Assembly: GCF_018130065.1 (NCBI RefSeq)
Contig: NZ_JAFCME010000003.1
Location: forward strand, 62,001 to 126,000
Direction: 5' to 3'
Length of the DNA: 64,000 nt
Source: Bradyrhizobium sp. AUGA SZCCT0158
Lineage (GTDB): Bacteria; Pseudomonadota; Alphaproteobacteria; Rhizobiales; Xanthobacteraceae
The position numbers and the translations under genes are program-made. The notes beneath the pieces are model-generated. The model saw nothing but the letters and a program-made list of their open reading frames with translations, made no database searches and had not been told where the DNA came from. Below, piece by piece: positions 1 through 8,584 of the stretch (within the stretch, counting starts at the first letter, position 1; each line of letters begins with the position of its first letter).

Positions 1-552
1 GAGAACCGTTTTCGCGATGCGGGCTTCCGCGCGGTGCCCGGCGCGATCGTGCGCCGCTCGGCCTTCATCGCCCGCAACGTCGTGCTGATGCCCTCCTTCG
101 TCAATCTCGGCGCCTATGTCGACGAAGCCACCATGATCGACACCTGGTCCACGGTCGGCTCCTGCGCGCAGATCGGCAAGCGCGTCCACATTTCCGGCGG
201 CGTCGGCATCGGCGGCGTGCTGGAACCGCTGCAGGCCGAGCCCGTGATCATCGAGGACGATTGCTTCATCGGCGCGCGCTCGGAAGTCGCCGAAGGCGTG
301 ATCGTGCGCAAGGGTGCGGTACTGTCGATGGGCGTGTTCCTCGGCGCCTCCACCAAGATCGTCGACCGCGACACCGGCGAGACCTTCATCGGCGAGGTCC
401 CGGAATATGCCGTGGTCGTGCCCGGCAACCTGCCGGCGCGTCCCTTGAAGAACGGCCAGCCCGGCCCATCCACCGCCTGCGCCGTCATCGTCAAGCGCGT
501 CGACGAACGCACCCGCGCCAAGACCAGCATCAACGAGCTGCTGCGCGACTAG
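1..552 (+). CDS. dapD: 2,3,4,5-tetrahydropyridine-2,6-dicarboxylate N-succinyltransferase, 3' part
   Basis: The reading frame is open from the first base, so the N-terminus lies outside the window; 183 residues plus the stop are present. The enzyme transfers succinyl from succinyl-CoA to tetrahydrodipicolinate in the succinylase branch of lysine and meso-diaminopimelate synthesis, in the cytoplasm. The visible part is a left-handed beta-helix made of hexapeptide repeats, including the family stretches [17 protein letters not shown] and [16 protein letters not shown], followed by the short C-terminal extension ending in INELLRD. dapE, which acts two steps later, lies about 2.5 kb downstream on the same strand, so this is a loose dap neighbourhood. 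The product call is secure; only the start is missing. Confidence 0.96.
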   Translation, partial: ENRFRDAGFRAVPGAIVRRSAFIARNVVLMPSFVNLGAYVDEATMIDTWSTVGSCAQIGKRVHISGGVGIGGVLEPLQAEPVIIEDDCFIGARSEVAEGVIVRKGAVLSMGVFLGASTKIVDRDTGETFIGEVPEYAVVVPGNLPARPLKNGQPGPSTACAVIVKRVDERTRAKTSINELLRD

Positions 553-574
553 GATAGCGGGCTGATTCTCAGCC

Positions 575-1795
575 ATGCCTGAGGCACGCAAGCGCCCGCA
601 CTCCCTGCGCGACATTCCGGGCGGGGTGTGGGCGCTGGGCTTCGTCTCGATGCTGATGGACATCTCATCGGAGATGATCCATGCGCTGCTGCCGATCTAC
701 CTCGTCACCGTGCTCGGCACGTCGATGGTCACGGTCGGCATCATCGAAGGCATTGCGGAAGCGACCGCATCGATCACCAAGATCTTTTCCGGCGCGCTTT
801 CCGATTGGCTCGGCAGGCGCAAATGGCTCGCGGCGTTTGGCTACGGCCTTGCGGCGCTGACCAAGCCGATGTTTCCGCTGGCGCCGACGGTCGGCTGGCT
901 GGTCGCGGCGCGCTTCATCGATCGGGTCGGAAAGGGTATCCGGGGCGCGCCACGCGACGCGCTGGTGGCGGACATTGCGCCGCCCCATCTGCGCGGCGCA
1001 AGCTTTGGCCTGCGCCAGTCGCTCGACACGATCGGAGCTTTCGCCGGCCCCTTGCTGGCGATCGGCCTGATGTGGCTGACCGCGGACAATTTCAAGGCGG
1101 TGTTCTGGTTTGCGGTCATCCCCGCCTTTCTGTCCTTGGCCTTGATCATCTTCGCGGTGCGCGAGCCCGACCGCCCCGCAGGCTTGCGCAAGGTGCGCAA
1201 CCCGATCAGCCTTGCCGAAATCAGGAATCTCGGTGCGGCCTATTGGTGGGTGGTGGCGGTCGCGACGGTTTTCACACTGGCGCGCTTCAGCGAAGCCTTC
1301 CTGATCCTGCGCGCGCAGGGTGTCGGCATGCCGCTCACCCTGGTGCCCGTGGTGCTGGTGCTGATGAACGTGGTTTACGCCGCCGCCGCGTACCCGGCCG
1401 GCGTATTGTCGGACCGCGTCAATCGCGTCACCGTTCTGGCTATCGGCATCCTGGTGTTGGTCGCCGCCGATATCGCGCTCGCTTTGCTGCCTTCGCTCAC
1501 TGGGGTCGCGCTCGGCGTCGCGCTGTGGGGCCTGCACATGGGATTGACCCAGGGGCTGCTGGCGGCGCTGGTGGCGGATACCTCGCCGCCCGAACTGCGG
1601 GGCACGGCCTTCGGATTTTTCAACCTGCTGGGCGGCTTTGCCATGCTGGCGGCCAGCGTCATGGCCGGGGCGCTGTGGGATCGTGCGGGGCCGGAAGCCA
1701 CGTTCTTAGCCGGTGCCGGCTTTGCGCTGGTGGCGCTGGTGGGCCTGCTGGTGGTGCAGGCCCGAACCAAAGCAGGCCGAATCGAACCAAAATAG
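575..1795 (+). CDS. MFS transporter
   Basis: A 406-residue, very hydrophobic protein with about 12 predicted membrane segments, so an inner-membrane major facilitator. The loop between helices 2 and 3 carries SGALSDWLGRRKW, the classic MFS G-x-x-x-D-x-x-G-R-R/K motif, and a second copy, AGVLSDRVNR, appears in the C-terminal half. The N-terminal phrase GFVSMLMDISSEMIHALLP is typical of a widespread MFS subgroup annotated only as a transporter; the substrate cannot be read from sequence. The ATG lies 22 bases after the dapD stop, so co-transcription with dapD is possible. Confidence 0.88.
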   Translation: MPEARKRPHSLRDIPGGVWALGFVSMLMDISSEMIHALLPIYLVTVLGTSMVTVGIIEGIAEATASITKIFSGALSDWLGRRKWLAAFGYGLAALTKPMFPLAPTVGWLVAARFIDRVGKGIRGAPRDALVADIAPPHLRGASFGLRQSLDTIGAFAGPLLAIGLMWLTADNFKAVFWFAVIPAFLSLALIIFAVREPDRPAGLRKVRNPISLAEIRNLGAAYWWVVAVATVFTLARFSEAFLILRAQGVGMPLTLVPVVLVLMNVVYAAAAYPAGVLSDRVNRVTVLAIGILVLVAADIALALLPSLTGVALGVALWGLHMGLTQGLLAALVADTSPPELRGTAFGFFNLLGGFAMLAASVMAGALWDRAGPEATFLAGAGFALVALVGLLVVQARTKAGRIEPK

Positions 1796-1852
1796 CCGGG
1801 GTGCGACCAATATTCCGGAACCGCGGCGTTTTTCCGCCGTCCGGAGGTTGCG

Positions 1853-2380
1853 ATGGATTACGCCCGTTTACTGTTCAGTTTCAATGGCCGCATCAACCGC
1901 GCCAGGTACCTTGCCGTCCAGCTCGCGCTCCTGACCTTCTGGCTCGTGCTTTGGCTGAAATCCCCGTTCGGGCAATGGGAGGTTTTGCAAGCCAGCGCCG
2001 TCATCGCGATGCTCTGGATCAACGCCGCCACGACGGCCAAGCGGCTTCACGACCGCAACAGGAGCGGCTGGTGGGCGATTGCGGTGCTGATCGTGAACCC
2101 TCTCTCCTACGTTTATTATGCTCTGTTCTTCGGGCTCTATTTCGGCGTTGATGTTTCGGCCGCGCGGGAGATGCTGCTCGTGATGGGCGCAGTGGCGCTG
2201 TCCGTTCTGCAAACCTGGATGGTCATCGAGCTGTTTTTCCTGATCGGAACCGATGGCCGCAACCGGTTCGGAACCGATCCGACGCGCAACCCTCCCAAAT
2301 TGCCGATCATGTCGCACCCGCAATCGTTCGGCGTTCCGGATTTTCTCCTGCACCGTGCTGGCCCGGTCGCACGTGGTTGA
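1853..2380 (+). CDS. DUF805 family membrane protein, first copy
   Basis: A 175-residue protein with the DUF805 hallmarks: an N-terminal FSFNGRINRARY motif and the central KRLHDRNRSGWWAI motif, followed by further membrane segments and a C-terminal RNRFGTDP. DUF805 proteins are small inner-membrane proteins with about four helices and no established function. The ATG at 1853 is preceded by a good Shine-Dalgarno (ccggaggttgcg). A second, related gene starts 29 bases after this one ends, so the pair is a tandem duplication. The C-terminal tail after residue 150 (HPQSFGVPDFLLHRAG) is not obviously family-like. Confidence 0.85.
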   Translation: MDYARLLFSFNGRINRARYLAVQLALLTFWLVLWLKSPFGQWEVLQASAVIAMLWINAATTAKRLHDRNRSGWWAIAVLIVNPLSYVYYALFFGLYFGVDVSAAREMLLVMGAVALSVLQTWMVIELFFLIGTDGRNRFGTDPTRNPPKLPIMSHPQSFGVPDFLLHRAGPVARG

Positions 2381-2409
2381 TACCTGGCCGTTAGCCCGGA
2401 GTTACGCGC

Positions 2410-3035
2410 ATGGATTACGCCTGGTACCTGTTCAGTTTCGAAGGTCGCATCAACCGCGCCAAATGCTGGCTGGCGGTGCTGATCGTCATCAGCTGGATGA
2501 TATTCCTGGGTCTGACGCTGATGGGCATCGCCCATCTGTTCGGCGCGGAATTGCCGAGCAAACTCAGCTTTAGCACCGAGCAAATCTTCTATGTCGTCGA
2601 TCCAGAAGCTTGGCGGTCGTTGTCGTCGACCAATCGCACCAGCCTCCTGATCTATGTAATCGGAACGCCGCTGTTCCTGTGGGTCTATCTGGCGACCTCG
2701 GTCAAGCGGCTGCATGACCGCAACAAGAGCGGCTGGTGGATGCTGCTGTCTTCGTGATGCCTGGTCTTTACAGCCAGTTCGGTAACCGGCTCGAGGCTTT
2801 ACTCGACGATTCCTACTTCGCGATACCGCTGAGCCTGAACGCGCTCGTATTCACCGTGTGGGGTTTCGTCGAGCTGTATTGCCTCAAGGGCACCACCGGG
2901 ACCAACGCCTACGGCGCCGACCCGCTGGCGCCGGTCGATATGCGGCCCGCATGGGACCAGCAAAGCGAGATCGAAATGGTGCCGCACAAGGCTGGCCCGC
3001 CGCCGGTTTGGCGTGTTAAGCCGGGGTATGAATGA
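2410..3035 (+). pseudogene. DUF805 family membrane protein, second copy, frameshifted
   Basis: The first frame (2410-2757) gives FSFEGRINRAKCW and ends just after the family motif KRLHDRNKSGWWML with an early tga. The rest of the domain continues in the next frame from about 2745 to 3035 (FVMPGLYSQFGNRL, then two helices, then GTNAYGADP, the usual DUF805 end). Adding one base near 2747-2750 would restore an uninterrupted protein of about 208 residues. It is therefore either a true frameshift mutation or an assembly error. The ATG has a plausible ribosome site (cggag), and the 3' end overlaps the dapE start by eight bases (atgaatga). Confidence 0.8.
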
Positions 3036-4182
3036 CGCCGTTTCCATCACCCGCGACCTCGTCCGCTGCCCTTCCGTGACCCCGGCCGATGCCGGCGCGC
3101 TCGGTGTGCTCGAAAACCTCCTGAAGGCCGCCGGCTTCGAGGTGCATCGCGTTACATTCGGCGAGCCCGGCACAGCTGACATCGACAATCTCTATGCCCG
3201 CATCGGCGATAGTGCCCCGCACATCACCTTCGCCGGCCATACCGACGTGGTGCCGGCCGGCGATGAAGCCGCCTGGAGCCATGGCGCGTTCTCGGGCGAC
3301 ATCAAGGACGGCTTCCTCTATGGCCGCGGCGCGGTCGACATGAAGGGCGGAATCGCCTGCAGCGTCGCGGCGGTGCTGCAATATCTCGCTGCCAATGACC
3401 GCAAGCCAAAGGGGTCGATCTCGTTCCTGATCACCGGCGACGAGGAGGACATTTCGGTCAACGGCACCATCAAGCTGCTGAAATGGTGCGCCGAGCGCGG
3501 CGAAAAATTCGACCATTGCGTGCTCGGCGAACCCTCGAATGTCGAAGTGCTAGGGGATTGCATCAAGGTCGGCCGGCGCGGCTCGCAATCCGGCACGCTG
3601 TTCGTCGACGGCGTGCAGGGCCACGTCGCCTATCCGCATCGCGCAGCCAACCCGGTGCCGGATATTTCGCGGCTGATCGTGGCGCTATCCGACGAGCCGC
3701 TCGATCACGGCAGTGCCCAGTTCCAGGCCTCCAACCTCGAATTCACCTCCGTCGATGTCGGCAACACCGCCAGCAACGTCATCCCCGGACAGGCGCGCGC
3801 GAAATTCAACATCCGCTTCAACGACAACCACACGCAGGAAACGCTGCGGGCGCTGGTCGATGAAAGACTGGCGAAAGCCTGCGGCAACCGCATCCGCGCG
3901 CACATCAAATGGGAGCCGTCGAACTCCAACGTGTTCGTCACAAAACCCGGCGCCTTCACCGATCTCGCCGTCAGCGCAATCGAAGAGGTGACGGGACGCA
4001 AGCCGGAACTGTCGACCTCCGGCGGCACCTCCGATGCGCGCTTCATCTCGAGCTACTGCCCGGTGATCGAATTTGGACTGGTCGGCCAGACCATGCACCA
4101 GGTCGACGAGCGCACGCCGGTCTCGGATATCGAGAAGCTGACGAAGGTGTATCGCGGGATACTGGATCGGTATTTTTCGTGA
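3028..4182 (+). CDS. dapE: Succinyl-diaminopimelate desuccinylase
   Basis: Zinc-dependent M20-family amidohydrolase that cleaves N-succinyl-LL-2,6-diaminopimelate to succinate and LL-diaminopimelate for lysine and peptidoglycan. The 384-residue product has the family length. Visible motifs are [12 protein letters not shown] (first metal His and nearby Asp), [11 protein letters not shown] (bridging Asp), [13 protein letters not shown] (catalytic Glu pair) and a C-terminal [14 protein letters not shown] with the last metal His. I chose the ATG at 3028 ([19 protein letters not shown]) over an upstream GTG at 3013 because it matches the usual DapE start; it overlaps the end of the preceding DUF805 reading frame, which suggests translational coupling. 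Confidence 0.95.
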   Translation: MNDAVSITRDLVRCPSVTPADAGALGVLENLLKAAGFEVHRVTFGEPGTADIDNLYARIGDSAPHITFAGHTDVVPAGDEAAWSHGAFSGDIKDGFLYGRGAVDMKGGIACSVAAVLQYLAANDRKPKGSISFLITGDEEDISVNGTIKLLKWCAERGEKFDHCVLGEPSNVEVLGDCIKVGRRGSQSGTLFVDGVQGHVAYPHRAANPVPDISRLIVALSDEPLDHGSAQFQASNLEFTSVDVGNTASNVIPGQARAKFNIRFNDNHTQETLRALVDERLAKACGNRIRAHIKWEPSNSNVFVTKPGAFTDLAVSAIEEVTGRKPELSTSGGTSDARFISSYCPVIEFGLVGQTMHQVDERTPVSDIEKLTKVYRGILDRYFS

Positions 4183-4192
4183 TTGCCTCGCT

Positions 4193-4210
4193 CCGGCGGT
4201 ACACCGCCGG
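4193..4210. terminator. Hairpin between convergent dapE and truA
   Basis: CCGGCGGT and ACCGCCGG form a perfect 8-bp stem with a two-base spacer, 11 bases after the dapE stop, followed on the plus strand by agacaaaaattgc. The genes converge here, so a bidirectional terminator is likely. There is no strong T-tract on either side, so this is an inference. Confidence 0.5.
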
Positions 4211-4262
4211 CAGCCAGACAAAAATTGCGAAAACAACCCCATGCAAAGAATGGCGGGGGACC

Positions 4263-5000
4263 CTAATAGTCCACGCGTACCAGATATAGCCCGTCCGGCG
4301 GCGCGACGGGACCGCAGGCGGCGCGGTTGCGGGCGGCGAGGGCTGAGGCAAGATCGTCGGCGCTCCAGCGGCCTTCGCCGACCCAGACCAATGAGCCCAC
4401 CATCGAGCGCACCTGGCTGTGCAGGAACGAGCGCGCCGACGTCACGATGGCAACCGCATCGCCGTCCCTGATGACGTCGAGCTGGTCGAGCGTCTTCTCC
4501 GGCGATTTCGCCTGACATTCGGTGTCGCGGAACGTCGTGAAATCATGCTTGCCGAGCAGCCGTTGCGCCGCGGTGTGCATCGCGTCGGTGTCGAGATGGC
4601 GCGGCACGCGCCAGGTGCGGCCGATATCGAGCGCGAGATTGGCGCGATGGTTGGTGATGCGATAGCGGTAATGCCGCTTGATGGCGGAAAATCGCGCCTC
4701 GAAATCGTCGGCCACGATCTCGGCGCTGAGCACGCCGATCGGATGCGGCCTTAAGTGCGCGTTCAACCCGTCGCGCAAGCGACCCGGCGGAAACGGTTTT
4801 TCGATATCGCAATGCGCGACCTGCCCCAGCGCATGCACGCCGGCATCGGTGCGCCCCGCGCCGTGGACGCGAACCTGTTCGCCGCAGATCGCCTTGACCG
4901 CGGTTTCCAGCGCGCCTTGCACCGTCGGCGCGTTGTCCTGGATCTGCCAGCCGCTGAAGGGGCTGCCGTCATATTCGATGATGAGCTTGTAGCGGGGCAT
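4263..5000 (-). CDS. truA: tRNA pseudouridine(38-40) synthase
   Basis: TruA isomerises uridines 38-40 in the anticodon stem-loop of many tRNAs. The 245-residue product begins [19 protein letters not shown], and [17 protein letters not shown] holds the catalytic Asp. [14 protein letters not shown] and [11 protein letters not shown] blocks of the C-terminal half are also present. An in-frame upstream GTG/ATG extension exists but the family start is the ATG at 5000, which shares one base with the fmt stop (TAATG), so translation is coupled to fmt. The def-fmt-truA order on one strand is a common alphaproteobacterial arrangement. Confidence 0.95.
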   Translation of the reverse strand: MPRYKLIIEYDGSPFSGWQIQDNAPTVQGALETAVKAICGEQVRVHGAGRTDAGVHALGQVAHCDIEKPFPPGRLRDGLNAHLRPHPIGVLSAEIVADDFEARFSAIKRHYRYRITNHRANLALDIGRTWRVPRHLDTDAMHTAAQRLLGKHDFTTFRDTECQAKSPEKTLDQLDVIRDGDAVAIVTSARSFLHSQVRSMVGSLVWVGEGRWSADDLASALAARNRAACGPVAPPDGLYLVRVDY

Positions 5001-5932
5001 TAGCCAAGCCGCGCCGGCGGTTTTAACGGCGTGCCGCGCAGAAAATCCGGGGCTTTCATCGGCGCCTTGCCCGCCCGCTGCAGTTCGAGAATTTTGATCG
5101 CACCGTCGCCGCAAGCGATCGTCAGATGCTCGTCAAGTACATCGCCCGGCGCGCCCGTGCCCTTCGCCGGCTCACAGCGCAGGATCTTGATACGCGCCGC
5201 TTCGCCGTCGAGCGCGGCCTCGCACCAGGCGCCCGGAAACGGCGACAGCCCATGGATGTGCCGCAGCACTTCGCGCGCCGGCCGGCTCCAGTCGATCCGC
5301 GCCTCGGCCTTCTCGATCTTGGCGGCGTACGTCACGCCTTGCTCGCTTTGCCTGGTCAATTGAAGACCGCCGCGCTCCAGCCCGCCCATCGCGCGCACCA
5401 TCAGATCGGCCCCCAACGGGGCCAGCGCATCGTGCAGATCGGCGGCGGTCATGGTGTCCGATATGGCCAGCCGCTCGGCCATCGCGACGTCGCCGGTATC
5501 GAGGCCGACGTCCATCTTCATCACCATCACGCCGGACTCGGCATCGCCTGCCATGATGGCACGATTGATTGGGGCTGCGCCGCGCCAGCGCGGCAGCAAC
5601 GAGCCGTGCAGGTTGAAACAGCCGAGCGGCGGCGCATCCAGGATCGCCTGCGGCAGGATCATGCCATAGGCGACGACCACGGCGGCGTCCGCATTGTGCG
5701 CGCGAAACCCTTCAAGCGCGTCAGGCGTCTTCAATGTGGTCGGCGTCAGCACGGGTATGCCGAGCCGCCGCGCTTCCTGCTCCACAGGTGTCGGCTGCAG
5801 CTTCATGCCACGCCCGGCCGGCTTCGGCGCGCGGGTATAGACGGCCGCGATCTCATGGCCATGGGCCACGAGCTCCAGCAGCGTCGGCACCGCGAAATCG
5901 GGCGTGCCCATGAAGATCAAGCGGAGAGGCAT
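5000..5932 (-). CDS. fmt: Methionyl-tRNA formyltransferase
   Basis: Fmt formylates the amino group of initiator Met-tRNA using 10-formyltetrahydrofolate, enabling initiation. The 310-residue length is normal. Motifs: [15 protein letters not shown] at the N-terminus, [16 protein letters not shown] containing the catalytic Asn-His region and the SLLP signature, [11 protein letters not shown] (essential Asp), and a C-terminal OB-like domain from about residue 205. It lies downstream of def and its stop overlaps the truA start, giving a formylation, deformylation and tRNA modification group. Confidence 0.96.
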   Translation of the reverse strand: MPLRLIFMGTPDFAVPTLLELVAHGHEIAAVYTRAPKPAGRGMKLQPTPVEQEARRLGIPVLTPTTLKTPDALEGFRAHNADAAVVVAYGMILPQAILDAPPLGCFNLHGSLLPRWRGAAPINRAIMAGDAESGVMVMKMDVGLDTGDVAMAERLAISDTMTAADLHDALAPLGADLMVRAMGGLERGGLQLTRQSEQGVTYAAKIEKAEARIDWSRPAREVLRHIHGLSPFPGAWCEAALDGEAARIKILRCEPAKGTGAPGDVLDEHLTIACGDGAIKILELQRAGKAPMKAPDFLRGTPLKPPARLG

Positions 5933-5968
5933 GTCGGCAGCGTTTCCCTAATCCGGCTTCTAGATAAC

Positions 5969-6078
5969 GAGCGTCATCCTGAGGTGCGAGCCCTTGCGAG
6001 CCTCGAAGGATGCGCAGGAAAGAAAGAATGTCGTCTGCGGCCGCCGTCGCCCTTCGAGGCTCGCAAGAGCTCGCACGG
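5969..6078. repeat. Palindromic intergenic repeat between def and fmt
   Basis: A stretch with inverted arms: gcgagcctcgaagg on the left and ccttcgaggctcgc on the right, around a spacer of about 45 bases, with further complementarity outward (gtgcgagc / gctcgcac). It fills most of the gap between def and fmt. Repeats with arms reading CTCGAAGGATG are common between genes in Bradyrhizobium-like genomes; this one could form an mRNA hairpin within the def-fmt transcript. Confidence 0.7.
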
Positions 6079-6097
6079 CAGAGAGAGAGAGTTGTAG

Positions 6098-6625
6098 CTA
6101 CTCCGCCGCCCTCTTCGCGGCCTTGGTAAACTTCTTCAGCACACGGTCGCGCTTCAGCTTGGACAAATAATCCACGAACAGCACGCCATTGAGGTGATCG
6201 ATTTCGTGCTGGATGCAGGTGGCAAACAGGCCGTCGGCATCTTCCTCGTGCACCTTGCCGTCCAGATCGGTGAAGCGTACGCGCACCTGCGCCGGCCGTT
6301 CCACCGCCTCGTAATATTCGGGGATCGAGAGACAGCCCTCCTCGTAGACCGACAGCTCTTCGGACGAGGAGATGATCTCCGGATTGATAAAGACCCGCGG
6401 CTGCGGCTTGGTCTCGCCGTCCTCGGTCTTCTTGGCCAGATCCATGGTGATCAGCCGCAGCGGCTGCGCGACCTGGATCGCGGCGAGGCCAATGCCGGGC
6501 GCGTCGTACATGGTCTCGAACATGTCGTCGGCCAGCTTGCGGATCTCCGCCGTCACCTTCTCGACGGGTTTGGAGACGAGCCGCAACTGCTTGTCCGGCA
6601 GGATGATGATTTCTCGGATTGCCAT
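6098..6625 (-). CDS. def: Peptide deformylase
   Basis: Metalloenzyme that removes the N-formyl group from nascent proteins. The 175-residue product carries all three family motifs: GIGLAAIQ (motif 1, about residues 45-52), [10 protein letters not shown] (motif 2, with the metal-binding Cys) and QHEIDHLNG (motif 3, HExxH with two metal His and the catalytic Glu). The C-terminal Lys/Arg-rich tail is usual for proteobacterial Def. It lies first in the def-fmt-truA set and is transcribed away from rmuC. Confidence 0.97.
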   Translation of the reverse strand: MAIREIIILPDKQLRLVSKPVEKVTAEIRKLADDMFETMYDAPGIGLAAIQVAQPLRLITMDLAKKTEDGETKPQPRVFINPEIISSSEELSVYEEGCLSIPEYYEAVERPAQVRVRFTDLDGKVHEEDADGLFATCIQHEIDHLNGVLFVDYLSKLKRDRVLKKFTKAAKRAAE

Positions 6626-6683
6626 GATGGGGCGATTTAAGCTGCTGATTTGCCGCGGTCAATGCGCGTCGGAACCGGGTAAG

Positions 6684-6712
6684 GCGGCCTTAACCATGAT
6701 TTTTAAGGCCGC
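6684..6712. promoter_or_regulatory. Perfect inverted repeat between def and rmuC
   Basis: GCGGCCTTAA and TTAAGGCCGC are perfect 10-base complements separated by nine bases. The site lies in the 170-base divergent gap, 59 bases from the def start and 84 from rmuC. It may be an operator or a hairpin in one leader; nothing in the sequence says which. The AT-rich stretch around 6700-6760 is a plausible promoter zone. Confidence 0.45.
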
Positions 6713-6795
6713 GTTAACCACGAAAATTAAGGGGTCATCTACCATAAATGTTCCCTCTTCGTTCGTGCTAACCCGCGAATCGGCTACAAGCAGCC

Positions 6796-8004
6796 ATGAA
6801 CGAGATTCTTTTTGTCATCGGCGACCTGCCGATTCGTGCCCTCGACGCGCTGATCAGCTTTGGCGCGCTGGCGCTAATCCTGTTGCTCACCATTGCCATC
6901 GTCATCGCCCGGTCGGGCCGCCGCGGCGCGGAACTCGCGATGGCGCAGGCGATCCGCGCCGACGAGCTCGAAGAACGCCTGAGCGAAATGCTGCGGGCGC
7001 AGAGCGAATCCACCGGCCGGGTCGATGCGATGGGACAGGCGCTGGCCGGCCGTCAGGCCGAGATGGCCCGCGCCGTCAACGAGCGGCTGGATTCGGTGAC
7101 CCACCGGGTCGGCCAGTCGATGGAAGCGACCACGCGCAACACCATGGACAGTTTGCGCGCGCTGCATGAGCGGCTCGGCATTATCGACAATGCCCATAAA
7201 AATCTCACCGACCTGACCTCGCAAGTCACCACGCTGCGCGACGTGCTCGCCAACAAGCAGTCGCGCGGCGCGTTCGGCCAGGCGCGGATGGAGGCGATCG
7301 TCCAGGACGGCATGCCGACGGGTTCCTACGAGTTCCAGTACACGCTCTCATCAGGCAAGCGGCCGGATTGCGTGGTGTTCCTGCCCGACCAGCGCCCGCT
7401 CTGCATCGATGCGAAATTTCCGCTGGAGGCGATGACCGCGCTGCACGACGCGCGCACCGACGAGGAAAAGAAATACGCTACAGGGCGACTGCGCGCCGAC
7501 GTGATGAAGCATGTCAACGACATCGCCGAGAAGTATCTGATATCAGGCGAGACCCAGGACACCGCGCTGATGTTCGTGCCGTCGGAATCGGTCTATGCGG
7601 AAATTCACGATGGGTTCGACGACGTGATCCAGAAGGCCTACCGCGCCCGCGTCGTGCTGGTGTCGCCGTCGCTGTTGATGCTGGCAATCCAGGTGATGCA
7701 GCAGATCCTGAAAGATGCGCGGATGCGCGATGCTGCCGACCAGATCCGCACCGAGGTGCTTAATTTGGGCGACGATCTCGGCCGCCTGCGCGACCGCGTG
7801 CTGAAACTGCAAAAGCATTTTGGCGATGTGAATGAGGACGTCCGCCAGATCCTGATCTCCGCCGACAAGATCGAAAAGCGGGCGGGGCGGATCGAGGAAC
7901 TGGATTTCAGCAAGTCCGAGCCGCCGCCCGAGGCTCCGCGCATCGTCAAATCTGGCGCACCAGAGCTGTTCCCGCTGGCGCGCAAGCTGCAGGCGGGGGA
8001 GTAG
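6796..8004 (+). CDS. rmuC: DNA recombination protein RmuC
   Basis: A 402-residue RmuC-family protein. It starts with one hydrophobic helix (about residues 15-38), then a long, charged predicted coiled coil (about 45-150), then the RmuC domain with the recognisable blocks GAFGQARMEAIVQDGMP, KRPDCVVFLPDQRPLCIDAKFPLE and TALMFVPSESVYAEIHD. The core resembles restriction-type nucleases and the family limits recombination at inverted repeats in E. coli; the exact activity is not settled. The ATG at 6796 is the first in-frame start and is transcribed divergently from def. Confidence 0.92.
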   Translation: MNEILFVIGDLPIRALDALISFGALALILLLTIAIVIARSGRRGAELAMAQAIRADELEERLSEMLRAQSESTGRVDAMGQALAGRQAEMARAVNERLDSVTHRVGQSMEATTRNTMDSLRALHERLGIIDNAHKNLTDLTSQVTTLRDVLANKQSRGAFGQARMEAIVQDGMPTGSYEFQYTLSSGKRPDCVVFLPDQRPLCIDAKFPLEAMTALHDARTDEEKKYATGRLRADVMKHVNDIAEKYLISGETQDTALMFVPSESVYAEIHDGFDDVIQKAYRARVVLVSPSLLMLAIQVMQQILKDARMRDAADQIRTEVLNLGDDLGRLRDRVLKLQKHFGDVNEDVRQILISADKIEKRAGRIEELDFSKSEPPPEAPRIVKSGAPELFPLARKLQAGE

Positions 8005-8028
8005 AGGCCCAGGCGCTACGCAAGCGGT

Positions 8029-8131
8029 GTCATCGCCCGGCTTGACCGGGCGACCCAGTACGCCGCGGCCTCTCGATCTAGCTCAAACACCTCTGGGATA
8101 CTGGGTCCCCGCTTTCGCGGAGGACGACAAT
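8029..8131. repeat. CGCCCGGCTTGACCGGGCG-type palindromic repeat
   Basis: Left end gtcatcgcccggcttgaccgggcgacccagta, right end tactgggtccccgctttcgcggaggacgac. The outer arms pair loosely (cccagta / tactggg) and the left end has its own hairpin (cgcccgg / ccgggcg). It directly follows rmuC. Close relatives lie at 8503, 9986 and 30639. Confidence 0.75.
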
Positions 8132-8192
8132 GATTTTTGTTCGTCCTTCTGGGACCCGCCGCCATCAGAGCCATCTCGTCGAAAGCGCTGAC

Positions 8193-8498
8193 CTATCCTC
8201 CTCCTGCGGCGATCTCCGGATAAAGATCAATCCAGTTCGGATTGTCCTTTTCGATCAGCGCAATCTTCCAAGCCCGCGGCCATCTCTTCAGCCGTTTCTC
8301 ACGCTGAATGGCAACCTCTACTTCGTCGACGCATTCGAAGTACACCAGACGACTCACGCCGTAATCTTTAGTGAAGCCTTCCACCGCACCTGACTTATGC
8401 TCGTAAACGCGACGGACGAGGTCATTGGTCACGCCGATGTAAAGCGTGCCACCGATGCGGCTGGCCAGGATGTATACATAATAGCTGCGCGTTCCCAT
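8193..8498 (-). CDS. GIY-YIG domain protein (UPF0213/YhbQ-like)
   Basis: A 101-residue protein opening with SYYVYILASRIGGTLYIGVTNDLVRRV, which contains the GIY-YIG pattern (YVYIL...LYIGVT) and the conserved Arg after it; KRLKRWPRAWKIALIE is the usual end of this single-domain subfamily. Members are small putative nucleases of unknown cellular role, multiplied in rhizobial genomes. It is flanked on both sides by members of the same palindromic repeat family (8029-8131 and 8503-8553) and is oriented against its neighbours, as if it were a movable cassette. Confidence 0.88.
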   Translation of the reverse strand: MGTRSYYVYILASRIGGTLYIGVTNDLVRRVYEHKSGAVEGFTKDYGVSRLVYFECVDEVEVAIQREKRLKRWPRAWKIALIEKDNPNWIDLYPEIAAGGG

Positions 8499-8502
8499 CT
8501 GC

Positions 8503-8553
8503 CGCCTCTGGGATTCTGGGTCGCCCGGTCAAGCCGGGCGATGACAGTATCAT
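8503..8553. repeat. Half element of the palindromic repeat family
   Basis: Contains attctgggtcgcccggtcaagccgggcgatgac, which matches the right end of the elements at 9986 and 30639 and is the reverse complement of the left end at 8029. The hairpin is CGCCCGG / CCGGGCG. It lies five bases upstream of the GIY-YIG start. Confidence 0.7.
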
Positions 8554-8584
8554 TTTTGGCGGCCGAATCTGCTAACACCTGTCT

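Noticed and set aside
8029..8553. Composite transposon around the GIY-YIG gene
   Set aside because: No transposase, no target duplication and the flanking repeats are short palindromes; only noted as an association.
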